64,000 nt of DNA from Urophycis tenuis (lineage: Eukaryota; Chordata; Actinopteri; Gadiformes; Phycidae), in the NCBI GenBank assembly GCA_036785325.1, contig JAXIVH010000041.1, forward strand, positions 186,001 through 250,000, in the 5' to 3' direction. Positions 22,001-35,320 of this stretch are shown in pieces (the stretch's first letter is position 1; every line of letters starts with the position of its first letter). Position numbers and translations under genes: made by a program. Under the pieces are notes generated by a model, which was not told the origin of the DNA, did no database searches, and was given only the letters and a program-made list of their open reading frames with translations.

Positions 22001-23697
22001 TTACAGAACACAAATTAATTAGCTTAGTATTTCAACGGCCCTTTGGTGAATATAGTCTTACCATACGCCGTTGAAAAGCTTAGATTTCCCTGCTTAAAAT
22101 GAGCCTATCCGCCAGCAGTCTGGTTGATCACAGACAAAACTGTGTCAGGTTGAGTGAAGTCTACCCAGCAGCTAAAAACATACCTTCAACGTTGCAATTA
22201 ACATCAATCTTTCCTTACAGAACACAAATTAATTATCTTAGTATTTCAACGACCCATGAGTCAATATAGTCTTGCCATACGCCGTTGGAAAGCTTAGATT
22301 TCCCCGCTTAAAATGAGCCCATCCGCGAGCAGTCTGGTTGATCACAGACTAAACTGCGTCAGGTTGACTGAAGTCTACCCAGCAGCTAAAAACATACCTT
22401 CAACGTTTCAATTAACATCAATCTTTCCTTACAGAACACAAATTAATTAGCTTAGTATTTCAACGACTCTTTGGTGAATATAGTCTTGCCATACGCCGTT
22501 GGAAAGCTTAGATTTCCCCGCTTATAATGAGCCCATCCCCGAGCAATTTGGTTGCTCACAGACTAAACTGCGTCAGGTTGACTGAAGTCTACCCAGCAGC
22601 TAAAAACATACCTTCAACGTTTCAATTAACATCAATCTTTCCTTACAGAACACAAATTAATTAGCTTAGTATTTCAACGACCCATGAGTCAATATAGTCT
22701 TGCCATACGCCGTTGGAAAGCTTAGATTTCCCCGCTTAAAATGAGCCCATCCGCGAGCAGTCTGGTTGATCACAGACTAAACTGCGTCAGGTTGAATGAA
22801 GTCTACCCAGCAGCCAAAAACATACCTTTAACGTTTCAATTAACATCAATCTTTCCTTACAGAACACAAATTAATTAGCTTAGTATTTCAACGGCCCTTT
22901 GGTGAATATAGTCTTACCATACGCCGTTGAAAAGCTTAGATTTCCCTGCTTAAAATGAGCCCATCCGCCAGCAGTCTGGTTGATCACAGACAAAACTGTG
23001 TCAGGTTGAGTGAAGTCTACCCAGCAGCTAAAAACATACCTTCAACGTTTCAATTAACATCAATCTTTCCTTACAGAACACAAATTAATTATCTTAGTAT
23101 TTCAACGACCCATGAGTCAATATTGTCTTGCCATACGCCGTTGGAAAGCTTAGATTTCCCCGCTTAAAATGAGCCCATCCCCAAGCAATTTGGTTGCTCA
23201 GAGACAAAACTGTGTGAGGTTGACTGAAGTCTACCCAGCAGCTAAAAACATACCTTCAACGTTTCAATTAACATCAATCTTTCCTTACAGATCACAAATT
23301 AATTAGCTTAGTATTTCAACGACCAATGAGTCAATATAGTCTTGCCATACGCCGTTGGAAAGCTTAGATTTCCCCGCTTAAAATGAGCCCATCCGCGAGC
23401 AGTCTGCTTGCTCACAGACAAAACTGCGTCAGGTTGACTGAAGTCTACCCAGCAGCTAAAAACATACCTTCAACGTTTCAATTAAGATCAATCTTTCAAT
23501 AAAGAACAGAAATTAATTAGCTTAGTATTTCAACGACCCATGACTCAATATAATCTTGCCATACGCCGTTGGGAACCTTAGATTTCCCCGCTTAAAATGA
23601 GCCCATCCCCGAGCAATTTGGTTGCTCAAAGACAAAACTGCGTCAGGTTGACTGAAGTCTACCCAGCAGCTAAAAACATACCTTCAACTTTTCAATT
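19005..23697 (+). repeat. 214-bp satellite, array 2 (longest, about 22 monomers)
   Basis: Subtypes CGACCCATGAG and CGGCCCTTTGG (or CGACCCTTTGG) alternate for much of the array, giving a loose 428-bp dimer pattern. The last three monomers have the GATCAATCTTTCAATAAAGA and GGGAACCTTAG variants that come before most inserts. Array length is 22 x 214 less about 15 bp. Confidence 0.95.
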
Positions 23698-23933
23698 CAC
23701 GCGTTTTTTTTGTAATACGTGTAGCTATGATAAAGGACACATGTTTTGGCCTGTTTTATTATTCATAGTTGGCTTAACAGTAATAGAATATTATTATATG
23801 CTATAAGTGACCAGACGTCCGAGATCAAAACTGGGAGCATAATCCCCGAGAAGGGGGAAAAAAAGGGTCAGCTATGTTTAAGTATATATATATATGTGTG
23901 TGTATATATGCGTGTGTGTGTGTGTATATATGC

Positions 23934-24010
<77 letters not shown>

Positions 24011-24711
24011 AATCACTTACTTGGAACGGCATGATCCCATATCGCTGTGAAGGGATGGCGTTAACCAGGTGGGCGTGCAACCCCTCGAGAGAGTTGCTGC
24101 CTCGCCGGCACTTGTACTTGTTCAGCCGGATGCAGTTCTTCACAACCACCTTCACAGAGACATACAGCTGTATGCCAGGGGGGTCCTGTAACACACAACC
24201 TATTGCAAGGTCCTCATTTATGCTGGTGTCATTTTGAAATGTTACCATATACAAGTTTGAATGGTTTTGACACACGATGACTGCAGAGACAGCTGCAGGA
24301 TGGCCCACGAAGCAGGACGGAGGGGGCCTGTGGCTGTGCGGGGAGGACCAGCGGTATGGGTGCTGCCGACACAGGGGGCGGGCGGGCCACAGGCTGACGC
24401 AGCAGGAGGCCTCGGCTGGAGGCGGGTGGGCGCAGGAGGCTTCGGCCGGGTGGAGGACGACAACGCAGTGGGCTGAACGGGCCGGTTGGTGGGAGTCACA
24501 GGCTCTGGCTCATCAACAAATAACCTGGAAATATAAAATACACACGTGATCAGTATTGATATTGATATCTTTTATAAGAACACTGTTCATACCGTTTACA
24601 CTTTTTATACAACTGTTTATACAATGTCCATACTGTTTATTTATTAATGTTTATCACTGAAAAATAAAGGTGACTTGGTATGACTTGTGTGCTATTTTCT
24701 TTCCACAGCCA
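23698..24711. repeat. 1-kb insert in satellite, copy 2
   Basis: Same structure as copy 1. The microsatellite (about 23,883-24,008) is one of the longest, with a single TTTG break in the TG run near 23,973. Confidence 0.9.
24021..24524 (-). pseudogene. Captured exon-like block, copy 2 (no CGA-to-TGA stop)
   Basis: CGA is intact at 24,112-24,114, so the downstream frame runs through the YKCRRGSNSLEGLH segment to the GTAAGT donor (GT at 24,020-24,019). The acceptor AG is at 24,526-24,525. The frame break between the proline-rich and conserved halves is still present. Confidence 0.6.
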
Positions 24712-25978
24712 ACAGAACACACATGAATCAGCTTATTATTTCGACGACCCATGAGTCAATATACTCTTGCCATACGCCGTTGGAAAGCTTAGATTTCCCC
24801 GCTTAAAATGAGCCCATCCGCGAGCAGTCTGGTTGATCACAGACTAAACTGCGTCAGGTTGACTGAAGTCTACCCAGCAGCTAAAAACATACCTTCAACG
24901 TTTCAATTAACATCAATCTTTCCTTACAGAACACAAATTAATTAGCTTAGTATTTCAATGACCCATGAGTCAATATAGTCTTGCCATACGCCGTTGGAAA
25001 GCTTAGATTTCCCCGCTTAAAATGAGCCCATCCGCGAGCAGTCTGGTTGATCACAGACTAAACTGCGTCAGGTTGAATGAAGTCTACCCAGCAGCTAAAA
25101 ACATACCTTTAACGTTTCAATTAACATCAATCTTTCCTTACAGAACACAAATTAATTAGCTTAGTATTTCAATGACCCATGAGTCAATATAGTCTTGCCA
25201 TAGGCCGTTGGAAAGCTTAGATTTCCCCGCTTAAAATGAGCCCATCCGCTAGCAGTCTGGTTGATCACAGACTAAACTGCGTCAGGTTGAATGAAGTCTA
25301 CCCAGCAGCTAAAAACATACCTTTAACGTTTCAATTAACATCAATCTTTCCTTACAGAACACAAATTAATTAGCTTAGTATTTCAAAGGCCCTTTGGTGT
25401 ATATAGTCTTGCCATACGCCGTTGAAAAGCTTAGATTTCCCCGCTTATAATGAGCCCATCCCCAAGCAATTTGGTTGCTCAGAGACAAAACTGTGTCAGG
25501 TTGACTGAAGTCTACCCAGCAGCTAAAAACATACCTTCAACGTTTCAATTAACATCAATCTTTCCTTACAGAACACAAATTAATTAGCTTAGTATTTCAA
25601 CGACCCATGAGTCAATATAGTCTAGCCATACGCCGTTGGAAAGCTTAGATTTCCCTGCTTAAAATGAGCCCATCCGCGAGCAGTCTGCTTGCTCACAGAC
25701 AAAACTGCGTCAGGTTGACTGAAGTCTACCCAGCAGCTAAAAACATACCTTCAACGTTTCAATTAAGATCAATCTTTCAATAAAGAACAGAAATTAATTA
25801 GCTTAGTATTTCAACGACCCATGACTCAATATAGTCTTGCCATACGCCGTTGGGAACCTTAGATTTCCCCGCTTAAAATGAGCCCATCCGCGAGCAGTCT
25901 GGTTGCTCACAGACTAAACTGCGTCAGGTTGAATGAAGTCTACCCAGCAGCTAAAAACATACCTTCAACTTTTCAATT
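24712..25978 (+). repeat. 214-bp satellite, array 3 (6 monomers)
   Basis: Its first monomer is CGACCCATGAGTC type (near 24,744), so this is the one array after an insert that lacks the usual CCCATGGGCAAATATAG monomer. Length is 6 x 214 less 17 bp. Confidence 0.93.
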
Positions 25979-26218
25979 CACGCGTTTTTTTTGTAATACG
26001 TGTAGCTATGATAAAGGACACATGTTTTGGCCTGTTTTATTATTCATAGTTGGCTTAACAGTAATAGAATATTATTATATGCTATAAGTGACCAGACGTC
26101 CGAGATCAAAACTGGGAGCATAATCCCCGAGAAGGGGGAAAAAAAGGGTCAGCTATGTTTAAGTATATATATATATGTGTGTGTATATATAAGTGTGTGT
26201 GTGTGTGTATATATGCGC

Positions 26219-26267
<49 letters not shown>

Positions 26268-26970
26268 AATCACTTACTTGGAACGGCATGATCCCACATC
26301 GCTGTGAAGGGACGGCGTTAACCAGGTGGGCGTGCAACCCCTCGAGAGAGTTGCTGCCTCACCGGCACTTGTACTTGTTCAGCCGGATGCAGTTCTTCAC
26401 AACCACCTTCACAGAGACATACAGCTGTATGCCAGGGGGGTCATGTAACACACAACCTATTGCAAGGTCCTCATTTATGCTGGTGTCATTTTGAAATGTT
26501 ACCATATACAAGTTTGAATGGTTTTGACACACGATGACTGCAGAGACAGCTGCAGGATGGCCCACGAAGCAGGACGGAGGGGGCCTGTGGCTGTGCGGGG
26601 AGGACCAGCGGTATGGGTGCTGCCGACACAGGGGGCGGGCGGGCCACAGGCTGACGCAGCAGGAGGCCTCGGCTGGAGGCGGGTGGGCGCAGGAGGCTTC
26701 GGCCGGGTGGAGGACGACAACGCAGTGGGCTGAACGGGCCGGTTGGTGGGAGTCACAGGCTCTGGCTCATCAAAAAAATAACCTGGAAATATAAAATACA
26801 CACGTGATCAGTATTGATATTGATATCTTTTATAAGAACACTGTTCATACCGTTTACACTTTTTATACAACTGTTTATACAATGTCCATACTGTTTATTT
26901 ATTAATGTTTATCACTGAAAAATAAAGGTGACTTGGTATGACTTGTGTGCTATTTTCTTTCCACAGCCAA
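25979..26970. repeat. 1-kb insert in satellite, copy 3
   Basis: Differs by GTATATATAAGTGTG before the main TG run, by CCCACATCG and GGGACGGCG in the exon-like block, and by seven A (CATCAAAAAAATAACC) near the acceptor. Confidence 0.9.
26278..26782 (-). pseudogene. Captured exon-like block, copy 3 (stop-bearing allele, one extra base)
   Basis: Carries the TGA stop at the YKCR position, Q-to-H in CVLHDPPG, and one extra A just inside the acceptor, giving 505 bp. Confidence 0.6.
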
Positions 26971-28450
26971 CAGAACACACATGAATCAGCTTATTATTTC
27001 GACGACCCATGGGCAAATATAGTCATGCCATACGTCGTTGGAAAGCTTAGATTTCCCCGTTTAAAATGAGCCCATCTCCGAGCAATTTGGTTGCTCACAG
27101 ACAAATCTGCGTGAGGTTGACTGAAGTCTACAAAGCAGCTAAAGACATACCTTCAACGTTTCAATTAACATCAATCTTTCCTTACAGAACACAAATTAAT
27201 TAGCTTAGTATTTCAACGACCCTTTAGTGAATATAGTCTTGCCATACGCCGTTGGAAAGCTTAGATTTCCCCGCTTAAAATGAGCCCATCCTCGAGCAGT
27301 CTGGTTGATCACAGACTAAACTGCGTCAGGTTGACTGAAGTCTACCCAGCAGCTAAAAACATACCTTCAACGTTTCAATTAACATCAATCTTTCCTTAAA
27401 GAACACAAATTAATTAGCTTAGTATTTCAACGACCCATGAGTCAATATAGTCTTGCCATACGCCGTTAGAAAGCTTAGATTTCCCCGCTTAAAATGAGCC
27501 CATCCGCGAGCAGTCTGGTTGATCACAGACTAAACTGCGTCAGGTTGAATGAAGTCTACCCAGCAGCTAAAAACATACCTTTAACGTTTCAATTAACATC
27601 AATCTTTCCTTACAGAACACAAATTAATTAGCTTAGTATTTCAACGGCCCTTTGGTGAATATAGTCTTGCCATACGCCGTTGGAAAGCGTAGATTTCCCC
27701 GCTTATAATGAGCCCATCCCCGAGCAATTTGGTTGCTCACAGACAAATCTGCGTCAGGTTGACTGAAGTCTACACAGCAGCTAAAGACATACCTTCAACG
27801 TTTCAATTAACATCAATCTTTCCTTACAGAACACAAATTAATTAGCTTAGTATTTCAACGACCCATGAGTCAATATAGTCTTTCCATACGCCGTTGGAAA
27901 GCTTAGATTTCCCCGCTTAAAATGAGCCCATCCGCGAGCAGTCTGGTTGATCACAGACTAAACTGCGTCAGGTTGAATGAAGTCTACCCAGCAGCTAAAA
28001 ACATACCTTTAACGTTTCAATTGACATCAATCTTTCCTTACAGAACACAAATTAATTAGCTTAGTATTTCAACGGGCCATTGGTGAATATAGTCTTGCCA
28101 TACGCCGTTGAAAAGCTTAGATTTCCCCGCTTAAAATGAGCCCATCCGCGAGCAGTCTGGTTGATCACAGACTAAACTGCGTCAGGTTGACTGAAGTCTA
28201 CCCAGCAGCTAAAAACATACCTTCAACGTTTCAATTAACATCAATCTTTCCTTACAGAACACAAATTAATTAGCTTAGTATTTCAATGACCCATGAGTCA
28301 ATATAGTCTTGCCATAGGCCGTTGGAAAGCTTAGATTTCCCCGCTTAAAATGAGCCCATCCGCGAGCAGTCTGGTTGATCACAGACTAAACTGCGTCAGG
28401 TTGAATGAAGTCTACCCAGCAGCTAAAAACATACCTTCAACTTTTCAATT
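26971..28450 (+). repeat. 214-bp satellite, array 4 (7 monomers); left end of the 16.9-kb duplication
   Basis: Same length (1,480 bp) as the array at 43,869-45,348, but its first three monomers differ from that array. From about 27,583 the two are identical, which places the left duplication limit here. Confidence 0.93.
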
Positions 28451-28702
28451 CACGCGTTTTTTTTGTAACAGGTGTAGCTATGATAAAGGACACATGTTTT
28501 GGCCTGTTTTATTATTCATAGTTGGCTTAACAGTAATAGAATATTATTATATGCTATAAGTGACCAGACGTCCGAGATCAAAACTGGGAGCATAATCCCC
28601 GAGAAGGGGGAAAAAAAGGGTCAGCTATGTTTAAGTATATATATATATGTGTGTGTATATATAAGTGTGTGTGTGTGTATGTATATATGCGCGCGCGCGC
28701 GC

Positions 28703-28753
<51 letters not shown>

Positions 28754-29455
28754 AATCACTTACTTGGAACGGCATGATCCCATATCGCTGTGAAGGGATG
28801 GCGTTAACCAGGTGGGCGTGCAACCCCTCGAGAGAGTTGCTGCCTCGCCGGCACTTGTACTTGTTCAGCCGGATGCAGTTCTTCACAACCACCTTCACAG
28901 AGACATACAGCTGTATGCCAGGGGGGTCCTGTAACACACAACCTATTGCAAGGTCCTCATTTATGCTGGTGTCATTTTGAAATGTTACCATATACAAGTT
29001 TGAATGGTTTTGACACACGATGACTGCAGAGACAGCTGCAGGATGGCCCACGAAGCAGGACGGAGGGGGCCTGTGGCTGTGCGGGGAGGACCAGCGGTAT
29101 GGGTGCTGCCGACACAGGGGGCGGGCGGGCCACAGGCTGACGCAGCAGGAGGCCTCGGCTGGAGGCGGGTGGGCGCAGGAGGCTTCGGCCGGGTGGAGGA
29201 CGACAACGCAGTGGGCTGAACGGGCCGGTTGGTGGGAGTCACAGGCTCTGGCTCATCAACAAATAACCTGGAAATATAAAATACACACGTGATCAGTATT
29301 GATATTGATATCTTTTATAAGAACACTGTTCATACCGTTTACACTTTTTATAAAACTGTTTATACAATGTCCATACTGTTTATTTATTAATGTTTATCAC
29401 TGAAAAATAAAGGTGACTTGGTATGACTTGTGTGCTATTTTCTTTCCACAGCCAA
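28451..29455. repeat. 1-kb insert in satellite, copy 4
   Basis: The microsatellite contains GTATGTATATATGCGCGCGC, a (CG)n run followed by (TG)n, at about 28,675-28,750. It has AACAGGTG where other copies have AACACGTG or AATACGTG. Confidence 0.9.
28764..29267 (-). pseudogene. Captured exon-like block, copy 4 (no CGA-to-TGA stop)
   Basis: CGA is kept and Q is present in CVLQDPPG; both splice signals are intact. Confidence 0.6.
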
Positions 29456-31363
29456 CAGAACACACATGAATCAGCTTATTATTTCGACGACCCATGGGCA
29501 AATATAGTCATGCCATACGTCGTTGGAAAGCTTAGATTTCCCCGTTTAAAATGAGCCAATCTCCGAGCAATTTGGTTGCTCACAGACAAATCTGCGTCAG
29601 GTTGACTGAAGTCTACACAGCAGCTAAAGACATACCTTCAACGTTTCAATTAACATCAATCTTTCCTTACAGAACACAAATTAATTAGCTTAGTATTTCA
29701 ACGACCCTTTAGTGAATATAGTCTTGCCATACGCCGTTGGGAAGCTTAGATTTCCCCGCTTAAAATGAGCCCATCCGCGAGCAGTCTGGTTGATCACAGA
29801 CTAAACTGCGTCAGGTTGACTGAAGTCTACCCAGCAGCTAAAAACATACCTTCAACGTTTCAATTAACATCAATCTTTCCTTACAGAACACAAATTAATT
29901 AGCTTAGTATTTCAACGACCCATGAGTCAATATAGTCTTGCCATACGCCGTTGGAAAGCTTAGATTTCCCCGCTTAAAATGAGCCCATCCGCGAGCAGTC
30001 TGGTTGATCACAGACTAAACTGCGTCAGGTTGAATGAAGTCTACCCAGCAGCTAAAAACATACCTTTAACGTTTCAATTAACATCAATCTTTCCTTTCAG
30101 GACACAAATTAATTAGCTTAGTATTTCAACGGCCCTTTGGTGAATATAGTCTTGCCATACGCCGTTGGAAAGCTTAGATTTCCCCGCTTATAATGAGCCC
30201 ATCCCTGAGCAATTTGGTTGCTCACAGACAAATCTGCGTCAGGTTGACTGAAGTCTACACAGCAGCTAAAGACATACCTTCAACGTTTCAATTAACATCA
30301 ATCTTTCCTTACAGAACACAAATTAATTAGCTTAGTATTTAAACGACCCATGAGTCAATATAGTCTTGCCATACACCGTTGGAAAGCTTAGATTTCCCCG
30401 CTTAAAATGAGCCCATCCGCGAGCAGTCTGGTTGATCACAGACTAAACTGCGTCAGGTTGACTGAAGTCTACCCAGCAGCTAAAAACATACCTTCAACGT
30501 TTCAATTAACATCAATCTTTCCTTACAGAACACAAATTAATTAGCTTAGTATTTCAACGACCCATGAGTCGATATAGTCTTGCCATACGCCGTTGGAAAG
30601 CTTAGATTTCCCCACTTAAAATGAGCCCATCCGCGAGCAGTCTGGTTGATCACAGACTAAACTGCGTCAGGTTGACTGAAGTCTACCCAGCAGCTAAAAA
30701 CATACCTTCAACGTTTCAATTAACATCAATCTTTCCTTACAGAACACAAATTAATTAGCTTAGTATTTCAACGACCCTTTGGTGAATATAGTCTTGCCAT
30801 ACGCCGTTGGAAAGCTTAGATTTCCCCGCTTATAATGAGCCCATCCCCGAGCAATTTGGTTGCTCACAGACTAAACTGCGTCAGGTTGACTGAAGTCTAC
30901 CAAGCAGCTAAAAACATACCTTCAACGTTTCAATTAACATCAATCTTTCCTTACAGAACACAAATTAATTAGCTTAGTATTTCAACGACCCATGAGTCAA
31001 TATAGTCTAGCCATACGCCGTTGGAAAGCTTAGATTTCCCTGCTTAAAATGAGCCCATCCGCGAGCAGTCTGCTTGCTCACAGACAAAACTGCGTCAGGT
31101 TGACTGAAGTCTACCCAGCAGCTAAAAACATACCTTCAACGTTTCAATTAAGATCAATCTTTCAATAAAGAACAGAAATTAATTAGCTTAGTATTTCAAC
31201 GACCCATGACTCAATATAGTCTTGCCATACGCCGTTGGGAACCTTAGATTTCCCCGCTTAAAATGAGCCCATCCGCGAGCAGTCTGGTTGCTCACAGACT
31301 AAACTGCGTCAGGTTGAATGAAGTCTACCCAGCAGCTAAAAACATACCTTCAACTTTTCAATT
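29456..31363 (+). repeat. 214-bp satellite, array 5 (9 monomers)
   Basis: Nine monomers less about 18 bp. One monomer has the odd CTTTCCTTTCAGGACAC near 30,092-30,108. Confidence 0.93.
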
Positions 31364-31603
31364 CACGCGTTTTTTTTGTAATACGTGTAGCTATGATAAA
31401 GGACACATGTTTTGGCCTGTTTTATTATTCATAGTTGGCTTAACAGTAATAGAATATTATTATATGCTATAAGTGACCAGACGTCCGAGATCAAAACTGG
31501 GAGCATAATCCCCGAGAAGGGGGAAAAAAAGGGTCAGCTATGTTTAAGTATATATATATATGTGTGTGTATATATAAGTGTGTGTGTGTGTGTATATATG
31601 CGC

Positions 31604-31656
<53 letters not shown>

Positions 31657-32358
31657 AATCACTTACTTGGAACGGCATGATCCCACATCGCTGTGAAGGG
31701 ACGGCGTTAACCAGGTGGGCGTGCAACCCCTCGAGAGAGTTGCTGCCTCACCGGCACTTGTACTTGTTCAGCCGGATGCAGTTCTTCACAACCACCTTCA
31801 CAGAGACATACAGCTGTATGCCAGGGGGGTCATGTAACACACAACCTATTGCAAGGTCCTCATTTATGCTGGTGTCATTTTGAAATGTTACCATATACAA
31901 GTTTGAATGGTTTTGACACACGATGACTGCAGAGACAGCTGCAGGATGGCCCACGAAGCAGGACGGAGGGGGCCTGTGGCTGTGCGGGGAGGACCAGCGG
32001 TATGGGTGCTGCCGACACAGGGGGCGGGCGGGCCACAGGCTGACGCAGCAGGAGGCCTCGGCTGGAGGCGGGTGGGCGCAGGAGGCTTCGGCCGGGTGGA
32101 GGACGACAACGCAGTGGGCTGAACGGGCCGGTTGGTGGGAGTCACAGGCTCTGGCTCATCAACAAATAACCTGGAAATATAAAATACACACGTGATCAGT
32201 ATTGATATTGATATCTTTTATAAGAACACTGTTCATACCGTTTACACTTTTTATACAACTGTTTATACAATGTCCATACTGTTTATTTATTAATGTTTAT
32301 CACTGAAAAATAAAGGTGACTTGGTATGACTTGTGTGCTATTTTCTTTCCACAGCCAA
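31364..32358. repeat. 1-kb insert in satellite, copy 5
   Basis: Same subfamily as copies 3 and 6 (TATATATAAGTGTG, CCCACATCG, GGGACGGCG), but with the normal CATCAACAAATAACC. Confidence 0.9.
31667..32170 (-). pseudogene. Captured exon-like block, copy 5 (stop-bearing allele)
   Basis: TGA at the YKCR position and H in CVLHDPPG. Confidence 0.6.
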
Positions 32359-33624
32359 CAGAACACACATGAATCAGCTTATTATTTCGACGACCCATGG
32401 GCAAATATAGTCATGCCATACGTCGTTGGAAAGCTTAGATTTCCCTGTTTAAAATGAGCCCATCTCCGAGCAATTTGGTTGCTCACAGACAAATCTGCGT
32501 GAGGTTGACTGAAGTCTACACAGCAGCTAAAGACATACCTTCAACGTTTCAATTAACATCAATCTTTCCTTACAGAACACAAATTAATTAGCTTAGTATT
32601 TCAACGACCCTTTAGTGAATATAGTCTTGCCATACGCCGTTGGAAAGCTTAGATTTCCCCGCTTAAAATGAGCCCATCCGCGAGCAGTCTGGTTGATCAC
32701 AGACTAAACTGCGTCAGGTTGACTGAAGTCTACCCAGCAGCTAAAAACATACCTTCAACGTTTCAATTAACATCAATCTTTCCTTAAAGAACACAAATTA
32801 ATTAGCTTAGTATTTCAACGACCCATGAGTCAATATAGTCTTGCCATACGCCGTTAGAAAGCTTAGATTTCCCCGCTTAAAATGAGCCCATCCGCGAGCA
32901 GTCTGGTTGATCACAGACTAAACTGCGTCAGGTTGAATGAAGTCTACCCAGCAGCTAAAAACATACCTTTAACGTTTCAATTAACATCAATCTTTCCTTA
33001 CAGAACACAAATTAATTAGCTTAGTATTTCAAAGGCCCTTTGGTGTATATAGTCTTGCCATACGCCGTTGAAAAGCTTAGATTTCCCCGCTTATAATGAG
33101 CCCATCCCCAAGCAATTTGGTTGCTCAGAGACAAAACTGTGTCAGGTTGACTGAAGTCTACCCAGCAGCTAAAAACATACCTTCAACATTTCAATTAACA
33201 TCAATCTTTCCTTACAGAACACAAATTAATTAGCTTAGTATTTCAACGACCCATGAGTCAATATAGTCTAGCCATACGCCGTTGGAAAGCTTAGATTTCC
33301 CTGCTTAAAATGAGCCCATCCGCGAGCAGTCTGCTTGCTCACAGACAAAACTGCGTCAGGTTGACTGAAGTCTACCCAGCAGCTAAAAACATACCTTCAA
33401 CGTTTCAATTAAGATCAATCTTTCAATAAAGAACACAAATTAATTAGCTTAGTATTTCAACGACCCATGAGTCAATATAGTCTAGCCATACGCCGTTGGG
33501 AACCTTAGATTTCCCCGCTTAAAATGAGCCCATCCGCGAGCAATTTGGTTGCTCACAGACTAAACTGCGTCAGGTTGAATGAAGTCTACCCAGCAGCTAA
33601 AAACACACCTTCAACTTTTCAATT
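32359..33624 (+). repeat. 214-bp satellite, array 6 (6 monomers)
   Basis: Six monomers less about 18 bp. The first is the post-insert type with CCCTGTTTAAAATG; the last is the pre-insert GGGAACCTTAG type. Confidence 0.93.
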
Positions 33625-33864
33625 CACACGTTTTTTTTGTAATACGTGTAGCTATGATAAAGGACACATGTTTTGGCCTGTTTTATTATTCATAGTTGGC
33701 TTAACAGTAATAGAATATTATTATATGCTATAAGTGACCAGACGTCCGAGATCAAAACTGGGAGCATAATCCCCGAGAAGGGGGAAAAAAAGGGTCAGCT
33801 ATGTTTAAGTATATATATATATGTGTGTGTATATATAAGTGTGTGTGTGTGTGTATATATGCGC

Positions 33865-33913
<49 letters not shown>

Positions 33914-34615
33914 AATCACTTACTTGGAACGGCATGATCCCACATCGCTGTGAAGGGACGGCGTTAACCAGGTGGGCGTGCAACCCCTCGAGAGAGTTGC
34001 TGCCTCACCGGCACTTGTACTTGTTCAGCCGGATGCAGTTCTTCACAACCACCTTCACAGAGACATACAGCTGTATGCCAGGGGGGTCATGTAACACACA
34101 ACCTATTGCAAGGTCCTCATTTATGCTGGTGTCATTTTGAAATGTTACCATATACAAGTTTGAATGGTTTTGACACACGATGACTGCAGAGACAGCTGCA
34201 GGATGGCCCACGAAGCAGGACGGAGGGGGCCTGTGGCTGTGCGGGGAGGACCAGCGGTATGGGTGCTGCCGACACAGGGGGCGGGCGGGCCACAGGCTGA
34301 CGCAGCAGGAGGCCTCGGCTGGAGGCGGGTGGGCGCAGGAGGCTTCGGCCGGGTGGAGGACGACAACGCAGTGGGCTGAACGGGCCGGTTGGTGGGAGTC
34401 ACAGGCTCTGGCTCATCAACAAATAACCTGGAAATATAAAATACACACGTGATCAGTATTGATATTGATATCTTTTATAAGAACACTGTTCATACCGTTT
34501 ACACTTTTTATACAACTGTTTATACAATGTCCATACTGTTTATTTATTAATGTTTATCACTGAAAAATAAAGGTGACTTGGTATGACTTGTGTGCTATTT
34601 TCTTTCCACAGCCAA
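33625..34615. repeat. 1-kb insert in satellite, copy 6
   Basis: Begins with CACACGTTTTTTTTG where most copies have CACGCG; the preceding monomer has AAAACACACC in place of AAAACATACC. Confidence 0.9.
33924..34427 (-). pseudogene. Captured exon-like block, copy 6 (stop-bearing allele)
   Basis: TGA stop at the YKCR position; H in CVLHDPPG. Confidence 0.6.
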
Positions 34616-35025
34616 CAGAACACACATGAATCAGCTTATTATTTCGACGACCCATGGGCAAATATAGTCATGCCATACGTCGTTGGGAAGCTTAGATTTC
34701 CCCGTTTAAAATGAGCCCATCTCCGAGCAATTTGGTTGCTCACAGACAAATCTGCGTCAGGTTGACTGAAGTCTACACAGCAGCTAAAGACATACCTTCA
34801 ACGTTTCAATTAACATCAATCTTTCCTTACAGAACACAAATGAATTAGCTTAGTATTTCAACGACCCTTTAGTGAATATAGTCTTGCCATACGCCGTTGG
34901 AAAGCTTAGATTTCCCCGCTTAAAATGAGCCCATCCGCGAGCAGTCTGGTTGATCACAGACTAAACTGCGTCAGGTTGACTGAAGTCTACCCAGCAGCTA
35001 AAAACATACCTTCAACTTTTCAATT
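34616..35025 (+). repeat. 214-bp satellite, array 7 (2 monomers)
   Basis: The shortest spacer between inserts: one post-insert monomer and one CCCTTTAGTG monomer that runs straight into the next insert, less 18 bp. Confidence 0.93.
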
Positions 35026-35273
35026 CACGCGTTTTTTTTGTAATACGTGTAGCTATGATAAAGGACACATGTTTTGGCCTGTTTTATTATTCATAGTTGG
35101 CTTAACAGTAATAGAATATTATTATATGCTATAAGTGACCAGACGTCCGAGATCAAAACTGGGAGCATAATCCCCGAGAAGGGGGAAAAAAAGGGTCAGC
35201 TATGTTTAAGTATATATATATATGTGTGTGTATATATGCGAGTGTGTGTGTGTGTGTGTATATATGCGCGCGC

Positions 35274-35320
<47 letters not shown>

